Source: a virus
IMG/VR virus record: IMGVR_UViG_3300027759_000243
Span: 1 to 34,653 of that record
Length of the DNA: 34,653 bases
Direction: 5' to 3' (one strand)
Each line of letters opens with the position of its first letter. Position 1 is the first letter of the stretch. Below the pieces are notes generated by a model. The model was given only the letters and a program-made list of their open reading frames with translations, searched no databases and was not told the origin of the DNA. The position numbers were made by a program, and so were the translations under genes. This document shows, piece by piece, positions 28,437 to 34,653 of the stretch.

Positions 28437-30713
28437 ATGGAACACACATACCAAGATTGGTACAACTGCATTGCCAGCTACGAGCGTACATTCAAGGAAT
28501 GGGAAGGTCGAGCCGACAAGATTGTTAAGCGTTATCGTGATGACCAACGCAGTCGCAACAATCCCAATGCCAAGTTCAATATCCTTTGGTCTAATGTCCA
28601 AACCATCACCCCAGCGGTATTCGCTAGACTTCCTAGACCTGATGTAAGCCGCAGATTCCGTGACAATGACCCTATTGGTCGTGTAGCGTCAATGATGCTA
28701 GAACGGGCATTAGAGTATGAAATTGAGCATTATGGTGACTACGCTAGTGCTATGAAGCAGACAGTCCAAGACCGTTTACTTGGTGGTCGTGGAACAGCTT
28801 GGGTTCGTTATGAGCCACATATTGTTGGTGAAATGGGCGGTGAAGCCGATGGTATGCCTGATGATGGCTTACAAGTAACTGAAGATATTGACGAAGCTGA
28901 AACCGAAGGCGGCATCCACCGTGAGAATCAAGAGCGTATCGAATACGAATGTGCTCCAGTAGATTATGTCCATTGGCGTGACTTTGGCTTAACCGTTGCC
29001 CGTACATGGGAAGAAGTTACAGCGGTATGGCGTAAGGTTTACATGGGTAGACCTGCTCTTGTTGAACGCTTTGGTGAGGAACTAGGCGGCAAGATTCCGC
29101 TAGATACTAAGCCTGATACATCCAAGACATTTAACGAAAAGATGGGCGAAGGTGCATCTGAAGCCGTTGTCTATGAGATTTGGGATAAGACCACAGGTCA
29201 AGTTATTTGGCTAAACAAGTCAATGGGTAAAATTCTTGATACCCGTGCTGATCCGCTACAACTTGAAAACTTTTGGCCATGTCCAAAGCCAATGTTCTCT
29301 ACCCTAACTACTGACAGCTTGATTCCTGTTCCTGACTTTGTTCTATATCAAGACCAAGCAAGACAGCTAGACACGCTAGCAGACCGTATTGATGGATTCA
29401 TCCAAGCACTTAAGGTTCGGGGTGTCTATGACGCTTCTGAGCCATCCCTTGCCCGTTTATTCTCTGAAGGTGAGAACAACGCATTGCTACCAGTTAAGAA
29501 CTACGGTGCATTTAGCGAAAAGGGTGGACTTGTAGGGGCTATTAACCTTGTAGACATCAAGCCAATTGCCGAAGGTCTAAACATGGCTTATCAGGCTATG
29601 GAGCAAGTCAAAGGTCAAATCTACGAAATCATGGGTATTGCTGATATTCAGCGTGGACAGACAGACCCTAACGAAACTCTTGGTGCTCAGATTATTAAGT
29701 CAAACAACGCTTCAGGGCGTTTAAAGACTATGCAACACGATGTAGTGAACTTTGCTACAGCCCTATTGCAGATCAAAGCACAGATTATTTGCCAGCACTT
29801 TACCGATGACACCATCGTTAAGATTAGCGGTGCAATGCAATTATCCCCACAAGATCAAGCACTTATACCGCAAGCATTACAACTTCTAAAAGACGAACCT
29901 GCTAAGAACTTCCGTATTGAAGTAACTTCAGATTCCATGATTTATCAGGATGAGCAGCAAGAAAAGCAAGACCGCATGGAGTTCTTACAGGCTATGGGTG
30001 GATTCTTAAGCCAAGCCTTACCTGCGGCAAATGCTACTCCTGAACTAACACCAATGCTGGTTGAAATGCTCAAATTTGGCGTAACAGCGTTCAAGGCTGG
30101 TAAAGGTCTTGAAGGTCTAATTGATGAAACTGCTGATAAATTCCGTCAACAGATGAAAGCGGCAGAGGGTCAACCCAAGCCACCATCACCTGAAATGCAG
30201 AAGTTACAGATGGAACAACAGATGGAACAAGCCAAGATGCAGATGCAACAGCAAATTGAGCAAGCCAAGATTGAGGGTCAGATACAGCTTGAAAAGGCTA
30301 AACAAGAATATCAAGCCCAAGAGAATCAGCTTAAGTTCCAATTGGAAGATCAGCGTAACCGTGAAGAAAAGCAGATGGAACTCCAGCTTGAACAAGTTAA
30401 ACTGGATACCACCAATAACAAGGAATTGTTGCTGGCATACTTGAATAATGCGGCTAAGATTGAAACAACCCGTATATCTTCAGGCTTAGATACTGGTGAA
30501 ACTGCTTATGCTGACAATGTTCACATGGCTAATATTTTGCAAGACCAATTAGGATATTCCGACATGAAAAACCACCCATTGCAACCTGCAATTGAGAATA
30601 TGCACTTAAGCAATCAACAACTACAACAAATGTTGGCGGCATTGCTAGATAAACTTAGCCAGCCTAAGACTGTAATTCGTGGCCCTGACGGTAAAATCGC
30701 TGGAGTTCAATAA
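28437..30713 (+). CDS. Portal protein
   Basis: 758 aa, two bases after terL. The N-terminal half has YQDWYNCIASYERTFKEWEG, FNILWSNVQTITPAVFARLP, the clip/wing-like core and later LYQDQARQLDTLADRIDGFI. Residues about 570-680 form a long Gln/Glu/Lys coiled coil (KLQMEQQMEQAKMQMQQQIE), like P22-type portals with a C-terminal barrel. It forms the twelve-subunit DNA channel. The size is in the range of podovirus portals. Confidence 0.9.
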   Translation: MEHTYQDWYNCIASYERTFKEWEGRADKIVKRYRDDQRSRNNPNAKFNILWSNVQTITPAVFARLPRPDVSRRFRDNDPIGRVASMMLERALEYEIEHYGDYASAMKQTVQDRLLGGRGTAWVRYEPHIVGEMGGEADGMPDDGLQVTEDIDEAETEGGIHRENQERIEYECAPVDYVHWRDFGLTVARTWEEVTAVWRKVYMGRPALVERFGEELGGKIPLDTKPDTSKTFNEKMGEGASEAVVYEIWDKTTGQVIWLNKSMGKILDTRADPLQLENFWPCPKPMFSTLTTDSLIPVPDFVLYQDQARQLDTLADRIDGFIQALKVRGVYDASEPSLARLFSEGENNALLPVKNYGAFSEKGGLVGAINLVDIKPIAEGLNMAYQAMEQVKGQIYEIMGIADIQRGQTDPNETLGAQIIKSNNASGRLKTMQHDVVNFATALLQIKAQIICQHFTDDTIVKISGAMQLSPQDQALIPQALQLLKDEPAKNFRIEVTSDSMIYQDEQQEKQDRMEFLQAMGGFLSQALPAANATPELTPMLVEMLKFGVTAFKAGKGLEGLIDETADKFRQQMKAAEGQPKPPSPEMQKLQMEQQMEQAKMQMQQQIEQAKIEGQIQLEKAKQEYQAQENQLKFQLEDQRNREEKQMELQLEQVKLDTTNNKELLLAYLNNAAKIETTRISSGLDTGETAYADNVHMANILQDQLGYSDMKNHPLQPAIENMHLSNQQLQQMLAALLDKLSQPKTVIRGPDGKIAGVQ

Positions 30714-32899
30714 TGGCTATTACAGTCAAGCATAAGTTTGTAAGTGCCATTCCTGATGCTGGCGATCCTACGATTGTCCAGCCGTCTAATTGGAACGATA
30801 ACCACGATTTAGTAGGAACTGTCCCAGTAGCCAATGGTGGCACAGGTGCGGCAACTCTTACTGGTTATGTCAAGGGTAATGGCACAGCCGCCATGACTGC
30901 GGCATCAACCATACCAAGCACAGATGTAACTGGTCTTGGCACAATGTCCACCCAAAACAGTAATAACATATCTGTTACTGGTGGTTCAATGTCAGGCGTT
31001 ACTATTAGCGATTATGTTGCAACTGCAACAAAAGGCGTAGCTAATGGCGTTGCAAGCCTAGATGGTAGCGGAACTGTCCCTGTAAGTCAGCTTCCTGCCG
31101 CAGTATTGGGAGCGTTAAGTTATCAAGGAACTTGGAATGCAAGCACTAATACACCTACTCTCACCAGTTCTGTGGGTACTAAGGGTTATTACTATGTTGT
31201 CAATGTTGCTGGTTCTACTAACCTTAATGGGATTACTGATTGGCTCGTTGGCGATTGGGCAGTATTTAATGGGTCTGTTTGGCAAAAGGTGGACAACACC
31301 GATGCGGTAACTTCTGTTAACGGATTAACTGGCACAGTCGTTTTAACTCAATCAAACATTACTGGTACTGTAGCTATTGCTAACGGTGGTACGGGGCAAA
31401 CTACGGCAACTGCTGGATTTAATGCTTTAGCACCTAGTCAAACTGGAAATACAGGTAAATACCTGACAACTGACGGAACAAACACTAGCTGGGCTACTAA
31501 CTCAGGCGGTGATGTAACAGGCCCATCAAGTGCTACAGACAATGCTATAGCTAGATATGACGGTACTACAGGCAAATTAATTAAAAACTCAGGCGTTACT
31601 GTTGATAACAATAATAATGTTACTTTAAACGCTTCATTTAATGGATTTACTTCTGTTGCCGCATCAGGAACGCAAATTGTATTAACTGCCGCATCTACTC
31701 CTGTTTATTTAATATCAGGCTCAGGTGGTCAAACTATTAAACTTCCTGATGCTACAACTTTGCCAAATGGCGTTATATTTTCATTCAATAACAATCAATC
31801 TAGCGGTGCAATTACCGTTAATAACAACTCTAATACTTTAATAGTTTCTGTGCCATCAGGCGGCTATACCACCGTAGTATTGTTGTCTAATGCAACTGCG
31901 GCTGGTTCTTGGGATAGACACGACCAAACCCCTGCCAATGTAAGTTGGTCTACCAATACTCTTGATTACGCTGGTTCTATTACCAATGCTACTTGGAACG
32001 GTAATACTGTTGCTTACAATCGTGGTGGTACAGGTCAATCTTCAGCATTTACGGCTGGTGGAATAGTTTATGGTTCTACTACTTCAGCATTAGCAGTTAC
32101 CCCTATTGGAACAACTGGTCAAGTATTAACTTCTGCTGGTGCAGGAACGCCAACTTGGACAACTCCAACTACAGGAACAGTCACAAGCGTAACTGGTACA
32201 AGTCCTGTAGTTTCTAGCGGTGGAAATACTCCTGCTATATCCATGCCAGCGGCTACCACTTCTGTAAGCGGTTATTTGACTTCTACAGATTGGAACACCT
32301 TTAACAATAAAGGTAGCGGAACAGTCACATCGGTTACAGGCACAGCCCCAGTAGTATCTTCAGGTGGTGCAACCCCAGCAATTAGTATGGCTGCCGCAAC
32401 TGGTAGCGTAAACGGCTATCTGACTAGCACCGATTGGACTACATTTAATAACAAGGGATCGGGAACGGTTACATCGGTAGCGGCATTAACTTTAGGCACA
32501 ACGGGTACTGACCTATCATCTACGGTAGCCACAGGCACTACAACACCTGTAATTACGCTTCAAGTTCCAACAGCTTCAGCTACTAACCGTGGTGCTTTAA
32601 GTTCCGCAGATTGGACTACATTTAACGCTAAAGCATCACCGTTTACCTATACTTCAGGTTATATTCCTTATGGTCAAGGAACAACAACCCCAAACCAATC
32701 TTCTAGCTTAACTTTTGCAAGTTCTACGCTAACTGCCCCAATCGTTAATGCAAGCAATGGCTTGGTGGTAAACTCTGCAACTGTTTCAGCTAGTTATTCA
32801 TTGCCAAGCGGTTCTAATGCAATGTCAGTAGGCCCTATAACAGTAGCAAGTGGTCAATCAGTAACAGTAAGTTCAGGACAAAGGTGGGTGGTTCTATGA
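30713..32899 (+). CDS. Large tail fibre protein
   Basis: 728 aa. N-terminal MAITVKHKFVSAIPDAGDPT and PSNWNDNHDLVGTVPVANGG, a common attachment domain. Then fibre repeats: ANGGTGAATL, ANGGTGQTTA, RGGTGQSSAF (GGTG units), a central collagen-free beta domain (QIVLTAASTPVYLISGSGG), and two 48-residue repeats (32177-32464). The C-terminus has SASYSLPSGSNAMSVGPITV. Probably carries the other fibre genes downstream. Starts in TAATGG of the portal stop. Confidence 0.85.
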   Translation: MAITVKHKFVSAIPDAGDPTIVQPSNWNDNHDLVGTVPVANGGTGAATLTGYVKGNGTAAMTAASTIPSTDVTGLGTMSTQNSNNISVTGGSMSGVTISDYVATATKGVANGVASLDGSGTVPVSQLPAAVLGALSYQGTWNASTNTPTLTSSVGTKGYYYVVNVAGSTNLNGITDWLVGDWAVFNGSVWQKVDNTDAVTSVNGLTGTVVLTQSNITGTVAIANGGTGQTTATAGFNALAPSQTGNTGKYLTTDGTNTSWATNSGGDVTGPSSATDNAIARYDGTTGKLIKNSGVTVDNNNNVTLNASFNGFTSVAASGTQIVLTAASTPVYLISGSGGQTIKLPDATTLPNGVIFSFNNNQSSGAITVNNNSNTLIVSVPSGGYTTVVLLSNATAAGSWDRHDQTPANVSWSTNTLDYAGSITNATWNGNTVAYNRGGTGQSSAFTAGGIVYGSTTSALAVTPIGTTGQVLTSAGAGTPTWTTPTTGTVTSVTGTSPVVSSGGNTPAISMPAATTSVSGYLTSTDWNTFNNKGSGTVTSVTGTAPVVSSGGATPAISMAAATGSVNGYLTSTDWTTFNNKGSGTVTSVAALTLGTTGTDLSSTVATGTTTPVITLQVPTASATNRGALSSADWTTFNAKASPFTYTSGYIPYGQGTTTPNQSSSLTFASSTLTAPIVNASNGLVVNSATVSASYSLPSGSNAMSVGPITVASGQSVTVSSGQRWVVL
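32177..32464 (+). repeat. Two tandem 144-bp repeats in the tail fibre
   Basis: Units start at 32177 and 32321, with a partial third at 32465. Each encodes GTVTSVTGT-x-PVVSSGG-x-TPAIS and SGYLTSTDW-x-TFNNKGS. The DNA copies are diverged at third positions, so the duplication is old and maintained as protein repeats in the shaft. Confidence 0.85.
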
Positions 32900-33402
32900 G
32901 TTCAGTAGTCATTTCAGGCGATACAAGCGGTGCTATTACTTTAGCTGCTCCTAGCGTTGCAGGCACTAATACTATTACTTTGCCAGCAAGCACAGGCACT
33001 ATTGCCGTTGCTGATGGCTCAGGCAACTTATCTGTAACAGGTAATCTACAATTCAATTCAGGTTACGGCTCAGTAGGGACTGCATATGGATGTAGAGCAT
33101 GGGTAAACTTTAATGGTACTGGAACTGTAGCCATTCGTGCTAGTGGCAATGTAAGTTCTATTACTGACAATGGTACTGGTGCATACGCTATTAACTTTAC
33201 AACTGCAATGCCTGATGCAAACTATAGTGCTAATGTAAGTGTTAGTAGCGTTCCTAGTACATCAGATGCAAACTTTATTGTTACTGATGCCAATAATACG
33301 GCACTTGCTTCACCAACAACTACTGCATTTTCAATGACTGTTTTTAGATTTCAAGGCTCACCAATAGATACTAGTTTTGTTAGAGTTTCTGTATTTAGAT
33401 AA
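32896..33402 (+). CDS. Short tail fibre / receptor-binding protein, AWVNF-type module
   Basis: A GTG 12 bases earlier is possible, but AAGGTGG is correctly spaced for ATG 32896, which overlaps the upstream TGA (ATGA). 168 aa: MSSVVISGDTSGAITLAAPS and NTITLPASTGTIAVADGSGN (common fibre linker), then the module CRAWVNFNG, NVSSIT, YAINFTTAMPDANYSANV, shared with 596-1006. Ends in the FVRVSVFR strand, as the other copy ends in FVYASVFSS. Confidence 0.75.
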   Translation: MSSVVISGDTSGAITLAAPSVAGTNTITLPASTGTIAVADGSGNLSVTGNLQFNSGYGSVGTAYGCRAWVNFNGTGTVAIRASGNVSSITDNGTGAYAINFTTAMPDANYSANVSVSSVPSTSDANFIVTDANNTALASPTTTAFSMTVFRFQGSPIDTSFVRVSVFR

Positions 33403-33413
33403 TTGGACAAAAA

Positions 33414-33611
33414 ATGAACAAACGAGTTATTTACCCTAACGATAATGGCGGTGTATCTATTTTGATACCAACACCTGAGTATCTTAAAACACATACTATT
33501 GAAGAACTTGCCGCCAAAGATGTACCAACTGGTAAACCATTTAAGATTATTGATGTTTCAGATATTCCAACAGACCGCACATTCCGTAACGCTTGGGAGT
33601 ATCAAGAATGA
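33414..33611 (+). CDS. Putative fibre assembly protein, short form (65 aa)
   Basis: MNKRVIYPNDNGGVSILIPT, then ELAAKDVPTGKPFKIIDVSD and IPTDRTFRNAWEYQE. Aligns with the first two thirds of the 105-aa protein at 1016 (YTNSNGGVSV, LVKDCPAG, LPTDNAYFDAWE). The C-terminal helix is encoded separately by the next gene. ATGA overlap. Confidence 0.6.
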   Translation: MNKRVIYPNDNGGVSILIPTPEYLKTHTIEELAAKDVPTGKPFKIIDVSDIPTDRTFRNAWEYQE

Positions 33612-33832
33612 TTACTATTAACTTTGACAAAGCTAAAGAAATTACCAAAGATAGACTGCGTTTAGAGCGTAAACCTTTATTAGTTGCTCAAGATGTAGCT
33701 TTTCAAAGAGCATTAGAATCAAATGCAGACACTACTGCCATTGTTGCTGAAAAACAAAGGTTGAGAGATATTACTGCCTTAGCTGATGCTGCTACAACAC
33801 TAGAAGAATTAAAAGAATTAGGAGTAGCATAA
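33608..33832 (+). CDS. Small protein, probable fibre assembly partner (74 aa)
   Basis: ATG 33608 overlaps the previous stop; a TTG 15 bases upstream is unlikely. MITINFDKAKEITKDRLRLE, then ERKPLLVAQDVAFQRALE and ITALADAATTLEELKELGVA. The middle matches the 'R..RK.LL..LDVAF.RALE....' tail-fibre-linked family that I recognise only generally. The C-terminal LEELKELGVA resembles the tail of the fused paralogue at 1016. TAATG overlap downstream. Confidence 0.65.
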   Translation: MITINFDKAKEITKDRLRLERKPLLVAQDVAFQRALESNADTTAIVAEKQRLRDITALADAATTLEELKELGVA

Positions 33833-34653
33833 TGCCATACGGAACAGTAAACGCTGATGTAATTCAGACTTCTACTAGCGGTGGAATACTAGGTGCTGGT
33901 GATGCTTCATCTATGAAGAATCGCATTATCAATGGTGCAATGGTTATTGACCAAAGAAATGCTGGTGCTAGTGTTAGTGTTTCTACAAGTGGTGTTTATG
34001 TGCTTGATAGATGGAAAAATAGAGCGTTTGGTGGTGGAGTGTTTAGTGTTCAACAATCTTCTACTGCACCAGCGGGATTTACAAACTCTACGCTTTATAC
34101 AGTAACAACTGCTGATTCTTCTATTGCGGCTGGCGATAACTATTGGATTATTCAAGAAATTGAAGGTTATAACGTAGCGGATTTAAACTGGGGTACGGCT
34201 AACGCAAAGACAATAACAATATCTTTTTGGGTTCGCTCAAGTGTTACTGGAACATTTAATGTTGCGTTGTGTAATGGAACTGCTTATGACCGCTCTTACG
34301 TAACAACGTACACAATCAATTCTGCCAATACTTACGAATATAAAACAGTAACAATTGCTGGCGATACAACAGGCACATGGGGTACAACTAATGGCGGTGG
34401 TATAACTTTAATATTTAATCTTGGTTCAGGAACTGATTATCAAGCAACTGCAAATACATGGGTAGCTGGGTTTAAACAGGCCACAGCGGGTTCAACAAAT
34501 TGGATTGCTACAAACGGAGCAACACTTTACATTACTGGTGTTCAACTAGAAGTAGGAAGCAATGCTACTGGATTTGAGTATCGTCAATACACTACCGAAT
34601 TGCAATTATGCCAAAGGTATTTTCAAAATGGGATAACAAGTCAATCTGAATCT
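33832..34653 (+). CDS. Tail fibre / receptor-binding protein, N-terminal part (runs off the end)
   Basis: ATG 33832 overlaps the previous TAA. MPYGTVNADVIQTSTSGGIL, then NRIINGAMVIDQRNAGASVS and VLDRWKNRAFGGGVFSVQQS. NGAMVIDQRN and VLDRW form a domain common in phage fibres of environmental genomes, followed by a carbohydrate-binding-like beta domain (SFWVRSSVTGTFNVALCNG). The frame is open to the end and continues at bases 1-441 after circularisation. Confidence 0.8.
   Translation, partial: MPYGTVNADVIQTSTSGGILGAGDASSMKNRIINGAMVIDQRNAGASVSVSTSGVYVLDRWKNRAFGGGVFSVQQSSTAPAGFTNSTLYTVTTADSSIAAGDNYWIIQEIEGYNVADLNWGTANAKTITISFWVRSSVTGTFNVALCNGTAYDRSYVTTYTINSANTYEYKTVTIAGDTTGTWGTTNGGGITLIFNLGSGTDYQATANTWVAGFKQATAGSTNWIATNGATLYITGVQLEVGSNATGFEYRQYTTELQLCQRYFQNGITSQSES
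34495..34653. repeat. Terminal direct repeat, right copy
   Basis: Right copy of the 159-base block at 1-159, with three mismatches. A circularised unit of 34494 bases keeps the fibre reading frame intact. Confidence 0.9.

Noticed and set aside
30713-33402. Diversity-generating retroelement acting on the fibre genes
   Set aside because: No reverse transcriptase gene and no template repeat with A-specific differences; the 144-bp repeats differ in all bases at silent sites.
1-34653. tRNA genes and CRISPR arrays
   Set aside because: No T-loop/acceptor pattern that folds into a cloverleaf was seen by eye, and no regularly spaced repeats exist.

Overview
The window is an essentially complete, circularly closing genome of a small tailed phage (about 34.5 kb unit length, AT-rich, very dense coding). 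No integrase, DNA polymerase or lysogeny module is recognisable. Bases 1-159 repeat 34495-34653 with three mismatches, and one tail-fibre reading frame runs in frame across the join (33832-34494 then 1-441; 1104 nt, 367 aa). The contig therefore closes on itself, or comes from a circularly permuted genome. Gene content suggests a podovirus-like virion: TerS, TerL, a 758-aa portal, a capsid gene, head-tail adaptor and tail proteins, long internal-virion-type proteins, and no tape measure or sheath. The AT content, metallophosphoesterase/SprT pair, YdaS-type regulator and GTA-type holin would suit an uncultivated proteobacterial, possibly freshwater betaproteobacterial, host; that host is an inference.

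Layout. A late promoter near 26731-26772 precedes terS, terL, portal, tail fibres and fibre-assembly genes (to 34653, continuing at 1-1333). Next come a glycosyltransferase-like gene with no normal start codon, scaffold-like and capsid genes, tail and internal-virion genes, a collar-domain fibre, small membrane proteins, a 3TM holin and an M15 endolysin (to 16147). A leftward early module (19461 to 16144) encodes an SSB-like protein, a PD-(D/E)XK exonuclease and small proteins including a lipoprotein. The rightward early module (19574-23780) starts with a Cro/YdaS-like regulator, followed by about 480 gene-free bases that fold extensively. A chain of overlapping small genes comes next, with a replication-protein-like ORF, a TGT/DpdA-like base-exchange enzyme, a 6-pyruvoyl-tetrahydropterin-synthase-family enzyme, a Ref-like HNH nuclease and a phasin-like peptide. 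A leftward pair (SprT-like, metallophosphoesterase) and a rightward accessory group (VRR-NUC nuclease, ferritin-like protein, small basic proteins) complete the circle.

Main discoveries. (1) The capsid gene is split by a 242-nt group I intron without a homing endonuclease (4373-4614). P1, P3, P7, P8 and a terminal G can all be drawn, and removing it restores a 327-aa protein. (2) A strongly structured, unidentified RNA-like region lies at 19815-20215. (3) A recurring 14-bp palindrome, TTAAG-N4-CTTAA, sits in or beside the early promoters, in the regulator's own promoter and, in a variant form, at the late promoter. It is probably the operator of the 76-aa regulator. Two of the regulated genes look leaderless. 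(4) A DpdA-like enzyme sits beside a PTPS-family protein carrying an ExxHGH (PTPS-III type) motif in place of the QueD cysteine.
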